Positions 26,778-39,420 of a stretch of 64,000 nucleotides of DNA are shown one piece after another; the first letter of the stretch is position 1, and the number at the start of each line of letters is the position of its first letter. The stretch is taken from contig OZ022260.1 in assembly GCA_963978905.1 (NCBI GenBank), forward strand, positions 3,647,725-3,711,724. The letters run 5' to 3'. Origin of the DNA: Trichostrongylus colubriformis. Taxonomy: Eukaryota; Nematoda; Chromadorea; Rhabditida; Trichostrongylidae. Under the pieces are notes generated by a model. That model ran no database searches. It worked only from the letters and a program-made list of their open reading frames with translations, and was not told the origin of the DNA. The position numbers and the translations under genes are program-made.

Positions 26778-29700
26778 TCAGATCATATCTGCGATGTTCA
26801 TCGGCATTTCATCGATCTGAGTTGAATAGTACTGTTCAATATCGCGAAGAATACGTACATCATCGTGCTTTACAAAGTTGATGGCCACACCCTGCAATAC
26901 GACCAATGCATTGAACGTGTTTTTATGACTTTACAGCACTACAGTATTGTAACACCAACCTTTCTTCCGAAACGACCTGAGCGACCAATGCGATGAATGT
27001 ACAGCTCACGATTATTGGGAAGATCGTAATTAATCACCTAAAAACCAGAATATTCCGCAGATAGCAATCACATGTGAGATACTTATTATCTCGGATAACA
27101 AGTAGGCAACTTACAAGGGAGACCTGAGGAACATCAAGACCTCGTGCCCAAACATCAGTCGAGATCAAGACTCGGCTATTCCCTGCTCGGAACTCCTAAA
27201 TACAGTGAATGATCATGTCATTAGTACTTATAGTAAGCCATCAGTACCTTCATAATCTGCTCACGCTCCTTCTGCTCCATATCACCATGCATAGACGACA
27301 CCGTGAAGTTCGCCTCCTTCATTTTCTCCGCCAACCAGTCGACCTAAAGAAAATCGAAGTAGGAAATTAGTGATATAATAAGCTTTTCGAGGAAATGCGA
27401 AGTTTTCATCAAAAAAGGTGGCTACTGTGAAACAAGAGATACAAAATGTTAAGATACGGAAGAGTCCATTAAGAGTAACAGACGGTGTTTTCGACCACCT
27501 CGGATGTCCCATGAATCGCGAAAAACGCGATCCCACGACTTCGCAAAATCGCATTCTCGCAAAGGCTGACTAATGAAGCGCGCCTGGGCGAAAAATGCTC
27601 GGGAAAAGCAACTGCTATATGGTCAACACCTTTTTTCCTGCCAAGCCACACCGAGGGGAGGAATCATCATCCTAAGGAGCGCATCAAATTTTAAGCTGAG
27701 CAGTTCTCTGCCAGCTCTGAGCTTTAACGCCGACCGTACCAAGTCACAGTTCAGGTCAAGTGGTCTGGAGCTATAGTATTGCCCACCCCAATTAGCCTTC
27801 CTTGAAGAGTTATCCGTATGTGACCTGAAACTACATAGTAGAATGAATTCGTGTAGAAACTGGAGAAGCAGTGCTGGTAGTCGATGACTTCCGCTTTACC
27901 TCTTCAAAGCCAGCTATTAAAGCACCGCATGGGATTGATGATCAATGGGCATTACGTAGGATTCGAGCATTCTCTCATTAACCTATACTATACCAACGAG
28001 GACAACGAAATAATTACCGCACCTTTCTGCGTGTGTTGCAGAACAACACTGCTTGCGTGATAGTGAGTGTATCGTAGAGATCCACCAGCGTATCGAATTT
28101 CCACTCCTCACAATCGACGGCAACAAAGAACTAAAAAGCATAGAACATGCGATCATCCTCACCACAAGCAAAGGCTACAAGGAAACACTGGAGCGCAAAA
28201 TGAAACTAACCTGCTTGATACCTTCCAGTGTCAACTCATCACGTTTCACAAGGATTCTGATGGGATCAGTCATGAATTTGCTGGTCATTTCGAGAATCTC
28301 GTGAGGTAGGGTGGCAGAAAGCAAAACGACCTGCAAATCAAAAAAAATCAGACGTGAAGTGAGAATGGAACCTTCGTCTCAGCATACTTGGGCACCAGGT
28401 GGAAGATATCTGTAGATATCATAAAGCTGCTCTTTGAATCCTTTGTTCAACATCTCGTCGGCTTCGTCGAGCACCAACAGTTTGATTGAACGGGTGCGGA
28501 GATTGCGACGCCGGATCATGTCGAACACACGACCAGGGGTGCCGGACACCTGAATAACATTACCCAATCACTAAATTGATGGATATCCAAATACTTTAGA
28601 GACGCATTCCTCCTCTCGATCACTAGATATTAAGTCAATTTAAAAGCAGTGGTCGTATTAATTTAGCTGTATTACAATTCCCTTCTTTGATACCCACCGA
28701 TGGACGTTTCCACCCCAAAAACCTACATCTCAAACAACACGTGATTTCAATCGACACGGCCCTATTAGGGTAGCCTCCCGTCATACAGCGATTTTGCGAC
28801 GTCGCACTTTCGCTCGCGTGCGGAGCCGCGACACCGCAACGTCGCAGTCTGACGGCGGCCATACGATGAACATCAACTGCTATCACGCTCAATACTCTGC
28901 ACTTCTCACTTTTGGTCAAAGTCGACCCTAGGAGGCGGGCTGAGATAAAAAAGGCGGTAGAGGCCAAGATTAACGAGTTCTCCACCGCTCAGAGGCCGAT
29001 CTTCACCGAAAATTTGACTGCAGAAAGACTCCCCAGGGTCTGAGTTTATGTGAATGGGTCAATTTAGCAGTTCCTCACTATTCGTATCACACCTATCACT
29101 GTCTTCAAATTCTGAATGATAAATATGAATAAGGATCTTACAACATGCTGTCCATAGTCGAGTTTACGGATGTCTTCTCCGATGTTTGTACCACCAATAC
29201 ATGCATGGCATTGCACGTTCATGTAGTCTCCAAGAGCCAAAACAACCTGCAAGTGAGGAGAATAACTATTTACAATGGAATAAGCAATAAACTGTCCACA
29301 AACCAGAAACTTTCCTTGAAAAGCCCTTCAATGCAAACGCTAGTAGAACTCCCAACAAATGCTCGTTTATCGGCCCATCTAATTTTTAAAAGCACTCACT
29401 TTCTGAATTTGTACAGCCAATTCACGTGTCGGTGAGAGAATCAGAGCCTGACACTCTCTCAGATCCGTATCGATCGACTGAAGCACCGAAATCGAAAACG
29501 TCGCCGTCTTTCCAGTACCTGTAATAAAGCATTACGCACTTGACCCCATAATAAATTTACTATACCGGCATTTTACCAAGACTTACCAGACTGAGCTTGT
29601 GCAATGACGTCACGACCTTTCATAATTGGCTTAATGGCACGTTGCTGAATTGCGGACGGCTTTTCGAAACCATATGAGTAGATTCCACGAAGAAGTGGCT

Positions 29701-29963
29701 CTCTGAAACATTCAATTCCAGAATAAACCATGTTGCCTCAGCAAAGATTTCAGGTAGCGGTACCTCAGATCAGAATGGCTCATTGACCACCAAAGAATAC
29801 AAATTAATTCACCAAAAGGTGAAATAGGAGCTCCTTTAGTTTCATACCTCAATCCCATAGCGTCGAAAGTCGGGATCACTTCCACCTCCTCGGAGCTCTC
29901 GAATTCCACTCCCGAAAGATCTTCCGCCGTCGTCTCAATATTTCTTCTCTTCTTGCCAGACAT
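26778..29963 (-). CDS. eIF4A3: DEAD-box RNA helicase eIF4A3 (exon junction complex core)
   Basis: eIF4A3 clamps RNA upstream of exon junctions. Eleven phase-consistent exons: 29963-29848, 29702-29587, 29518-29400, 29246-29142, 28549-28388, 28330-28211, 28130-28023, 27343-27248, 27195-27115, 27037-26960, 26891-26778, giving 404 residues (human about 411). The N terminus has [20 protein letters not shown], a hallmark of eIF4A3 rather than eIF4A1/2. Then come the Q motif ([13 protein letters not shown]), motif I (AQAQSGTGKT), PTREL, the conserved [20 protein letters not shown] block, TPGR, DEAD (VLDEADEM), [12 protein letters not shown] and [12 protein letters not shown]. The end, [17 protein letters not shown], is typical of the family. 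An acceptor-like sequence 18 nt before the ATG suggests trans-splicing. The largest introns hold MITE fragments. All catalytic motifs are intact. Confidence 0.96.
28775..29110. repeat. MITE fragments in eIF4A3 intron 4
   Basis: The part 28775-28862 (gattttgcgacgtcgcac ... gcagtctgacggcggcc) belongs to family D seen at 32520, 35638 and 61109. The part about 28900-29110 (ggaggcgggctgagataaa ... ctatcactgtcttcaa) is like the right half of family A. Both sit inside one intron. Confidence 0.5.
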
Positions 29964-29978
29964 CTTAGCTATTTCAGT

Positions 29979-29993
29979 ACTAAAAATTGATTT
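29979..29993 (-). promoter_or_regulatory. Candidate trans-splice acceptor of eIF4A3
   Basis: On the minus strand aatcaatttttag lies 18 nt before the ATG, with no upstream in-frame exon found. This is the usual shape of a spliced-leader acceptor in nematodes. It is inference; only transcript data can show which leader is used. Confidence 0.4.
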
Positions 29994-30633
29994 TCTGCTG
30001 TGGAAGCATAAATACAACTAACTCGTACAAGTTGTTACACAGGACGAAATACGCTCGGGTATCGACCCGACAAAGCACGATGCACTGCATCGGCAAACTT
30101 CAAAATGTACACAATAAATAGAACTTTACATATACAAACTGTTGGTAGCACAATTACAAAAGCAGGCGAATTATACAGAAACACAAAAAAGTGTCACCGA
30201 TACCCACGCAACTCTACACAACTTCATATATGACGGAAGAAAAATGTAATGCTACATAAGTAAAAGACCTAACACAAATAACAGTGTTATCCTCCTAGAA
30301 ATTTGCTATTACCGGGTGATAAACAACCGACGAATAAGATGTGGGCTATGATTTGAGATGTGTTATTCGTAATTTGACAACGACTGCGCAATCCCAAGCC
30401 TCAAGCCTCACTGTCAGAAGTAAAACTCTACGAACCAAAAAGAAAAGAAGTATAAGCCATGAATACTGAACTGTAGCGAAACTATTTGGGAAGTACGATG
30501 AACTATAATGAGTGCTCGAAATTGTGACGAAATCGAAACAAAACGAAAGTAACGGGAAATAGTGGGTACAAGGCAGAGTCGCGGACATAACGGGTGACAC
30601 GGTCCGGAAATGTAGCTATGGGTGCTGCACACC

Positions 30634-33600
30634 TCAGAATAACTTGCCAACAATTAGGCCAACCAAGAGGGCAGCGATAGCCAATAGAATGACCTGAAAA
30701 TAATCAATGATCGATATCTGCTCAATAATAACAGACTGAATCTAACAGTTTCGCCTGAAATACAAGAAGTGTTAGATCGATTCAACATAATGTTTTCGAT
30801 CGCTGTATAAATTATTGCTGAGCGTCAACAGACCATGGAATCCACACGATTTGGTGTCAAACAGACAATTTCATGGAGAAAATGAAACAAAAGTTTCTGT
30901 TTTTAATCAAAAAAAAAAAGAGAGCCAAATCATGACGCATGCGAGCTATGGAATGTGGTCTGCGAAATTAAAACTAACATTAAGCAAGATTCACACCCCA
31001 TCGCAACTATTTTTAAGTTCCATTAGCTCCCATACCGTCTGTTTTTCCACTGTGTCTATGAAAACCTACGATTCCATTTACAAGCACCCATTAGAGATGT
31101 TAAACGTTTAGATACCCTTTTCGAGTTGTGCCCCCTTTTTTCCGAAATACAGTTTCGTTCGCTGCTTTCTATTAAGGACCACGGCAATTTCACCCCTACG
31201 CGACTCTCGCTAACTCGAACTGAGCTATCGACAATATAAGAAAGACATCTATCGTACGAAAATTAGTTTTCGAAGCCTGTAGTGTCTGCGACAAGACACT
31301 CGAATGTAGCCAAGCAAAATGCGACACTGTTTCAGGAACGTAGTTTTGTCTTCTACAAAAAATGATTCCAGGATCACTTGAATTCATACGGTCCGCTGAC
31401 AATGCACTCCTCTTAATTCTACTACCCTATTCAACTTTTAACGACTCCGTCTTCCCTTTACCGACCAGTAAAACTCTTCTTTAAGAAACTCATCATAAAA
31501 CGGAAGTACGTGAGCTGATGCACTTGAATTCTAAAGCCTGATTTCGATCGAACATATTTCAAATCACTACCTGGATGGTTGGAGTCCCGCTTTCCGTTGT
31601 CTGCATTCGCTGAAGCTTCGTATGCTTCTAAAAAATTGTTAGAAAAATTGTGCGTCGTAGAAAGTACACATTTGAAAGTCTACGCATAACAAATGAACAA
31701 AAAAGATCTTTGCGCTCCCAGTTCTACCCTTTTACACTTTTTCCATGCCCCTAAAGTTTAACGAGTTTCAAGTTTCACAATCACAGCAGCTCCTGAGATC
31801 TTTGATTCTTGCACGAATATTCACCCAAAGCTTTTACAAAAATGAGTAATGGAGAAGGGAACAGCAAGTGCCATTAACCTTCTTCCGTAGTGATTTGACT
31901 ACGACAACATTGGTCCTTTTAGACTAACAAAGGATGACTCATCGTGTTCTCAGAGTTTGTGGAAAAGCAAGCAAGCCAAAAGGCTGCGCAAAATTCTAAT
32001 CCAGGGGAACAACACTTACGTTAAACAGCTCGTCAATTTCTTGCTGCATAGCGGCGCGATCTTTCTCCAATCGCATTCGCAGTTCCTTCTCACTTTTCAG
32101 CTTCTCCTCTAACTCCTGAAAAATTGATCCCATCATCTCTTAGATTCCAAACAAAGTAATGAAACTAAAGATTGGGACTAACGGCAACAGTATTTCCTCC
32201 GGATGAGGGTGTAGCAGCGGCATTTGATGTGTTCGTAGGACTGGAATTTCGTTATTTTCACCTGATCTCATCAAGTTAGATCAGTCGAAGTACCTGTTGT
32301 ACGTTACCGACGATGGAGCTTCTTCTTTACCTCCTCCAGTAGGACCTGATTCAGGTTGTTGGAAAACTACCATTAACTTGCTGTACATCAATTCATTCGG
32401 TGGAACCGTCTGAAGTAAAACTAAAATTCCATCTATATGGCAAAGTGAGAAAATCTCTAAGGGAGCAAAGATGCATCTTACGAGACGCGTATAACGCGCT
32501 AGATAATCACCAACATGCCAGACAACTCCGTAACTTTGGATGATTCTGAGAGAAACCACCATTTTTGCGTTTTGACGGCATCGCACTTTCGCGTGTGATG
32601 CAGCGGCCGTGAGATCTTGCATTGGCACAGCCTCATGCGCGGAGCCATGATACCGAAAAATCGCGAAGTCTGACGGTGGCTTCATCGTCCAGCGATGCTC
32701 TACCCCGCCTTGTACTGCTTTCATACTTTACGCAACCCACAACCGTGGACAAGAACTCATGAAAAGATATGTGCTCGATTCGCACAGCTATAAAGGAATG
32801 ATGAATCTAGTATGCATTCCCACTAGATTTATTCTTCACTCTGTGGCGACGCGGACCTGTTGACAAGGTGTAGCCCCACGAGAAGTTCTCGGACTGAACA
32901 CCGAACCAAATACCCCATCAGATTACCGTCCACATTTCGGTTCTTGTTTACAAGCATAACGCACTGTGAGTAGTAGCTGATACTAGCGGCAGCCAGAACC
33001 ATTACTCTACTTCCATGTCATGTGAAATTTCGAAAAGGAACAGATTCACAGATCTAATGCTTCTTCGCAGCCTACAAAATGCTGGGATGTGTATCGAATC
33101 TATCCAAGATGGAGAGGTCACCGCGCTCGATTTGCCCACGGGCTATCGAATCACCCATTCCCCCATTTTCACGGTTTTTGGAAATGAATTATACATCATG
33201 CAAGTACGAATAAAACACAATTCTGATGTCGTAAAGCTATACAGCACCTGGAAAAAACCAATCATTTCACTCTTCAGGCTCGGGCTTGCTTGTCAACTAA
33301 CCAGAAATATCGAACCTACTCTCTCACGGAAAGCATACCTTCCAGATATTGTCGAGATCTACATCAGCCGATGGGCAGTAGCAGGTCTGTACCATAAATT
33401 TGTGACGACCAACATCAGTGGGAACACCATCCATCGGTTGCAGCATGACGGTAATATTTCTCGATGTATAAGGAAGTAAAATACCTGAAATAGTATCAGC
33501 ATTACATAGCGACGTGAACAACGGGATCAGATGGAAAACATACTCACCCGAGTTAGGGCGAACACAGTATTGCTTTGGTGCGGTGGTTTTTACTTTAAAA

Positions 33601-34814
33601 CATACATGTCGTTCAGTTGGATTTTTTAATTGTAACTGAGCATTGACGATGTCAGTGAAAGGACCTGTAATTATTTGCTGAAGGAACGAGTAACTGTATC
33701 GCATGATAACACTCTGAACCAATTTTCTATGACTAATGTTTTGGATAGTGTAGCTGCCACTTTCAGGATTCGAGTACAAATGCACGATCAATGCCCCGGC
33801 CAAGCATGCACTAGCCTAAGAAGATGACTACTGCATTTGCTGGCCCCAACCAATGATAGGGCCATTTCCATTGAAACACAACTATCGTACAATCCTGAAT
33901 TTGAGTAGAGCGCGGGGCGCATCCAAAAACATCTATCAACATCGAATACTTTCCTTCACACTTCCAAGATATAGTGGGACTGGGTCGTCATGCATCGTAT
34001 CGGAACGTTACCAGCGGCGATCGTATGCCCCAGTTCGAAAAGGAAATCGAACCATTCGCCTGAGAATGATCCTATATTCACAAGAAGAGCAGAGCCCATG
34101 ACTACTTTGAAATCACGGAGCACTGTTCAGTCAGACATCCTAAAGATTGACCAAGCTACACTCATAAGGCTGATTTACTGTGCTCAAATGCTAATATGTC
34201 ACGAATCGTTGCATATAGTCCCATGTCATCTATCTCGTATGAGATGAACTGAGTGATTGCGCAAACTAGTCTGAATAATCGCTCCACTTAATGTCTATAG
34301 TGTATGCAGGTAAAAATGGCTACAGTACCCAATCGAAATGAGCAATCAAGTTTGCCTGCGCTGCCTAACAATTACCATTACACTCAACTTAGTGAATGCA
34401 TAAATTGCACTCTGGATTAATGAAAGGCGAAAGCGTTAACGCTCCAAATCACAACTACTAGCACACGCTACTTACGGACTGGCAGCTTGTACATCGCCTA
34501 CCATTAGCGATTATGCATACCAGCAGTGCTTGAAAATAGGTATTGACTGTGCGCTGCGGACGAATAACAGATGACGACAGAAAATGAAAACAATCGCATG
34601 AAATAATTCACGTCAATCGGCACAAAAACTCTATGAAAGAATGTCATCAACAGCTCAAATATTGTGAACGTTGTTATAATCACGCGGAGTATTGACAATG
34701 AAAATCAAAATGTTAAAACAACAAAGAAATGAACAAATAAATAAACACACCTCGAAAAACGAGTTCTTTCGCCGGTTTCAACTCCAGCACTTGAACAGGC
34801 TTAAATTCTGACAT
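30634..34814 (-). CDS. vpr-1: VAP family MSP-domain protein (VAMP-associated protein)
   Basis: VAP proteins are tail-anchored in the ER and recruit FFAT-motif proteins to membrane contact sites. Eight phase-consistent exons: 34814-34751, 33664-33548, 33484-33339, 32409-32294, 32240-32183, 32115-32020, 31627-31571, 30693-30634, giving 237 residues (human VAPB about 243). The MSP domain covers roughly residues 5-125, with LELKPAKELVFRGPF, LKNPTERHVCFKVKTTAP and YCVRPNSG, which form the FFAT-binding face. A Ser/Thr/Ala-rich linker (PTNTSNAAATPSSGG) follows, then a coiled coil (ELEEKLKSEKELRMRLEKD) and a C-terminal membrane anchor (VILLAIAALLVGLIVGKLF) that ends at the stop. Exon 4 uses a donor after TYN, chosen because it restores phase with exon 5. 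A trans-splice-like acceptor lies 7 nt before the ATG. It may head a four-gene operon. Confidence 0.94.
32500..32705. repeat. Family D MITE fragment in VAP intron 3
   Basis: Contains gacggcatcgcactttcgcg, a central part, and aaatcgcgaagtctgacggt, which matches the right end of the family D copy at 61109-61261. Confidence 0.5.
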
Positions 34815-34821
34815 CGGTGGT

Positions 34822-34836
34822 CTGAAACTACAATAG
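34822..34836 (-). promoter_or_regulatory. Candidate trans-splice acceptor of the VAP gene
   Basis: The minus strand reads attgtagtttcag, then accaccg, then the ATG at 34814. The consensus TTTCAG so close to the start suits a spliced-leader acceptor. Confidence 0.45.
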
Positions 34837-35637
34837 TATGAATCAATAACTTTGCAATGCCATATGACGGCATGCGAGTACGTATGACGTAATCTGGTGT
34901 TGCTTGTGGCGAGTATTGCACTATCAGATGCGTCAATTCGTAAACAATAAACATTGAACGGAAGAAACACTCTGCTGCAAAGACCGTCATCAAAAAGATA
35001 CGACGAAAATATTCGTATAGAATGAAACAACCAACACTCAATGCATCCGAAAATAATCGAAATAACGACGTGGCACATGACACAACTTCATCGATTGGTT
35101 GCAGAAGCCGCGACATTGGGTAGGGGGGGGGACATATGTATTAACGGGTAATTCGAAAAAAAGAACCTGAGCAACAAATGAACAAGGTATGCTATGGCGA
35201 AGACGCAGAGGGATGAGGAGATGAATAACCGTCTGGCTCTTGCCAAACACTACGCAAGCGCGCGCTGATACGCAGACAACGCGAACGTACGCAGCGAAAT
35301 TTGAATTGCGAAAAAGCCGAGCGACACCGCTGAACGACGTCGCGATGTCGCATTGCGGTGAGTTGATGGTCAGGCAGGCTGCCGTTAGACTTTGCGGTTT
35401 TGCGATACTGCTTTGCGATTCTAGATCTTGCGGCGTCGCAGGTGCTGTCGCAATGGATAAGGGGGGGGCAGCTATAAAAAATTGTTCATCTAAGCATCCT
35501 GAAGAGGTCCTTTAGGTGTCAATCTGCACATTCAGGCGCATATTTTTGCCTGAGCCTTAATGGAGGAAAGAAGGGGTTCCTTTATTTCTTAGGCTTAAGT
35601 CAAACTAATGTCCATAGTGGGATTCTCCTCACCCATT

Positions 35638-35755
35638 GCGATAGCACTGCGTCGCACTTTTGCACGCAGTACCATGACCTCAAGATTGTGCGATGCCGCA
35701 ACTTCGCGTGCAAAAGTGCGACGATGCATAATCGCTAAGTCTGACGGCGGCCTCA
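35638..35755. repeat. Family D MITE
   Basis: Contains actgcgtcgcacttttgcac, then the inverse gcaaaagtgcgacgatgc, and ends aatcgctaagtctgacggcg, the family D right end. Confidence 0.55.
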
Positions 35756-36384
35756 GGCTGAGGTTATACCTTGCGATTCGTGCGAGTCGTCCGGACGGTC
35801 CGCACGGTACGCACGATCGAATATCGCAAAATCGCAGACCGCGACGCACGCTACAGCAGTTGCGCGCGCACTACCCAGCTTTCGAATGCTTCAATAACAT
35901 ATTAACAAGTTATGTGAAACAAGAAACAAATAAGGGGCTAATGTAGTTGGGGGGGGGGGGCAGGGGGGCACTCTACTGAGCTCGGCGTCCGGCGCTATCT
36001 TTGCCTAGGTTTTTAGTCTAAGCCTTAGTTTAGGGGGAAGCCCCTACTGCCCAGAAGTAAGAATTAGGCAAAAATATACTTCCGAGTATACAAACTGCTG
36101 ATTGTGGAACGGTTTCCAGTGAGGGACGACAACGCGACAAGAAGTGGGCCCCCGATTACAGTAGCACCCAAATAAACTTGTCACACGAGCACGCAATCAC
36201 AAACGAATCGGAAAAAATTGATGCACAATACACAGATGCACCGAAGCATTCAAAAGCTGGGTACGGCGCAACTACTGTAGCGTGCGTCGCGGTCTGCAAT
36301 TCTGCGATGATTCGATCGTGCGAACCGTGCGGGTCGTCCGGACCGGACGAATCGCAAGGTATAACCTCAGCCTTAGATTCTTCA
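35753..36384. repeat. Foldback element with arms of about 135 bp
   Basis: The arm 35753-35888 (ctgaggttataccttgcgat ... cccagctttcgaatgcttc) is the inverse of 36244-36384 (gaagcattcaaaagctgggt ... atcgcaaggtataacctcag) with a number of mismatches. The spacer between the arms is about 350 bp and includes a poly-G run. Confidence 0.7.
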
Positions 36385-36458
36385 GGGAGAATGGGTAGCT
36401 TGCCTTTGTTTAACAGTGTTGGCGGGCGGATTTTTTTCACGATAAGTCATCCAGCGCT

Positions 36459-36757
36459 TGTCAGGTGTCAGCTCCTCCAGCCCATCAATCCACAAGGACT
36501 CGTCATCATGCACCGGCAGCCAACAGGCGGCGCCACCTCGATCCTCCTCCAGCCTGCGGGTACTTAAGCTGCTGCCATCCAGCAGTGGCAGTCATTCCCG
36601 GCAGTCACCACCTCACCTCCTCACCTTCCCCTTCTTCCCTCTTATGTAATCCTATTAGTAATAAATATATATAGCCCATGTGTCTTGTACCACATCCTAT
36701 AAACCACCGCTACACCTACCCCTTCAGTGATAGGCCTCGCGAACCTATTATCTGATA
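36459..36757 (+). repeat. 5' LTR
   Basis: Starts tgtcaggtgtcagctcctcc, ends gaacctattatctgata. It contains taataaatatatatagc near 36658, which could serve as TATA box or polyadenylation signal. No difference from the 3' LTR was found on reading both copies. Confidence 0.92.
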
Positions 36758-36775
36758 TGGAGGACCCAGGGAGAT
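36758..36775 (+). promoter_or_regulatory. Primer binding site of the LTR element
   Basis: tggaggacccagggagat begins at the first base after the LTR with TGG, the complement of a tRNA CCA end. It would fit a tRNA with U as discriminator base and UGGGUCC as the 3' strand of the acceptor stem. I cannot say which tRNA this is. Confidence 0.65.
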
Positions 36776-36964
36776 TTCTTCACACCCGTTTTCGAAACTA
36801 ATTTTTTTCTCCCCTCCTTTTTCTCTCTTAAGTAGAATGCATTCCCCTCCCAACCCACAATTCCTTCGACTCAACCCAACGACTTCGTCTACCTGCAGAA
36901 GATGAAGAAACGAACGACAACTTACGTAAGTATATTTTTTTCTGGATATCCATAATAAGGGGTA

Positions 36965-37044
36965 AAGTAATAGTTTTGACACCTAAAACGGTGTAATTTT
37001 AAGGGATAAGTAATAGTTTTGACACCTAAAACGGTGTAATTTTG
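36965..37044 (+). repeat. Two tandem units of 43 bp in the element leader
   Basis: The unit contains aagtaatagttttgacacct and aaaacggtgtaatttt. The second copy starts at 37008. Its position just behind the LTR suggests a leader function or simple slippage. Confidence 0.75.
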
Positions 37045-38689
37045 AAGTCCTGGCGACAAGTTCCCCTTTCTTTCTTCCCACGGCGAACCAGCTGATATTA
37101 TTAAGAAGTATAATTCATATCAAAGGGATAATAAATTTCTATAGTAATCAATGACACCCAGCAGATTGCTGCTAGGCTGTCAATTTCGTAACACGCCCGC
37201 GCTAGTTACAGCATACCAGACGTCCACCACTCTCTACACGTTCCTCTAATCGGGTCGATAAAAATAACTTCGACTGCAAGTAGTCGAGTAGACCTATGGG
37301 ACAAGTAGAATGTAAAAAAATATGCGCATTAACACTGAATTATGAAAAAATGTTTTGCTAGGAAACCAATATGTTTAGCTTGAAAAAAATGAAAATTAAG
37401 AATTAATGAAAATGAAATATGAAACGAGTATGTTTTAGCAAAAAAATGAACTGAATAAAGTACAATGAAATAAGATAGCATAATAGTACGAAATCTGGTG
37501 TAAAAACCAGTATTAGTAAATGAAAAAAGTAAATGAACTGGAAAATAAATGAAATAGTTAATGCAATTCGCGTAATCGCTTGAATTCTTTATTGACAACC
37601 AGTATCTAATGAATAACCATTTAATATGCCGATTTATGAAAAGGACTTGCTCGCCATTCTGCGCACTTTTCTTGAGAACTAGCTATTCTCACTCACTATA
37701 TGACCCTTTGCTGCTACGATACCGGTTCAGAGACGGTACTAGGAGATAGACAGCAAAATCATATATTCATGTATCTCTTCTATTTCCGAGTGTATAGTGA
37801 AGTTTTCGTGCCAAGGCGGCTGCATTACAACGCACCGTGGCACATGCGAATCGCCCACAAGATTTATTAGTCTGGGTTGCGAAACTCACTAATCCGCCAA
37901 TACGGATACGGTACCTCGGTGAGGCAAGAGAGATCCAACATCTCAACAGGTGTCACGTCGGCGTCATGTATACATTAATAGTGACAGCCCCGACTCCGAT
38001 CCCAACCACCGCGTTCAGATTTCGCAATCAGATTACGGTATCTGGCCAATTTCTTAAGCTTATCCAGTCTGCATTGAAACTTTCCAATAAAATGGGACTT
38101 GTTACCACACTCCATAAACTCTAAGATCCCAAAGCAGTTGCTAGTCTAACAAACCACCATAGAAACAGATGAAGTCACTTCAAATTAAAATAAAATAACA
38201 ATTCCATGTTCACTTCAATCTTTTCGAGCGCGCTAACAAGGCTGTCAATTTAATAATTGTTAACCCGCACAGTCACTCCAAACTTCACACTTTGCTCACT
38301 TCACCGCTCCTCACTCTCCTACACTTATCCAATTTCAAGCGTTATCGACTGTACTTGAACGAGGCAATTTTGAATCGCAGCAATAACTTAATCTAAAAAC
38401 CCAATTAATGCCGAAACCTCCACCCCTATTCAAATATTAAGCTTCTATCAAACAAAACAAAACCGTTTCACATCACCTAACACCACTATCCGCCCTTCAC
38501 CCCCATGTTCCAATGAAAAATAATCAATTAATAAAAAGTCAACATTAAGGTTCTTCATTGATGTCCTGCGGCATGATCATAGGCTGCTATGATATCAATA
38601 CCTTCAACTAAAAGGCCTCCCCTCTGAGCATTTTCATCCATTATTAATAGTAAAAACCATGACAGATCTTTCCACTACATCAGCAATAT

Positions 38690-39420
38690 CATCACAGGGG
38701 AACAGCATGGCGCATCCAACAATAACAACTTCAACGATAGTTTTTGTATTTTAGTCTTCCACCCAGACATGCTAACTGTGCAATACTTAGATGCCACCAT
38801 TCAATGAAAAACAAACCCTCCAAACAAATTTTCAGAACACTTAGGATCCCACCACATGGCGCAATCCTAGAATAGATCGATTAACAGCAATCCCCCAACA
38901 TACCCTTTCCAGGACACTCATACTTGCTCTCTATAGTCATAACTAATAATAAACCTTCCCAACACAGCAATAATACAACTACAAGCCAACTACGTGGCGC
39001 AATCCTAATTACCTCAAGTCATATCAATTACCACAATCTAAATATCCCGCTTCCCTCATTCATATACATTCTCAAAAAGTAGATATAATAATAGACCTTC
39101 ACAACGTTTCAACAATACGAACAAAGTTTAACAACATGGCGTAGTCCCAGATCAAGTAATGTCATTTTTCTGAATCATCATGCCGCACTTATTCCAATTT
39201 CTGCCCAATCCCGATAATCAATCTTCCCAACACATTAACAATACCATCAGAATCAAACCACGTGGCGCGATCCCAAGCCAAGTACTTGCTTCCTGGATCA
39301 TCACATTACACCTTTTCAAATTTCTGGCCAATCTCAATAATTATAAATGATAATTATCCTTCCCAATACGCTAACAATAAAATTGAAATTGAACAACATG
39401 GCGCAATCCATAAAAACGAG
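38690..39420 (+). repeat. Six diverged tandem units around a TGGCGC motif
   Basis: The core (a/g)tggcg(c/t), nearly always followed by (a)(a/g)tcc, recurs at 38706, 38855, 38993, 39135, 39261 and 39397, spaced 149, 138, 142, 126 and 136 bp. Upstream of most cores is a match to aataa(a)ccttcccaacac, followed by a run such as aacaataa. The units are too diverged for recent duplication, yet the core is kept. It is non-coding. Confidence 0.65.

Larger units (their letters stand above)
34838..36458. other. Repeat-filled spacer upstream of the VAP gene
   Basis: No gene recognised. It holds family D fragments (35375-35455, 35638-35755), a foldback element (35753-36384) and poly-G tracts (35459-35467, 35948-35960). 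The VAP promoter, if it is not an internal operon gene, should lie in 34838-35330. Confidence 0.45.

Noticed and set aside
33015..33479. Plus-strand open frame of 154 codons
   Set aside because: Antisense to exon 3 of the VAP gene; no family motif of its own.
38690..39420. CRISPR-like reading of the regularly spaced units
   Set aside because: Units are diverged, the spacing is 126-149 bp, and the context is a eukaryotic retroelement leader.
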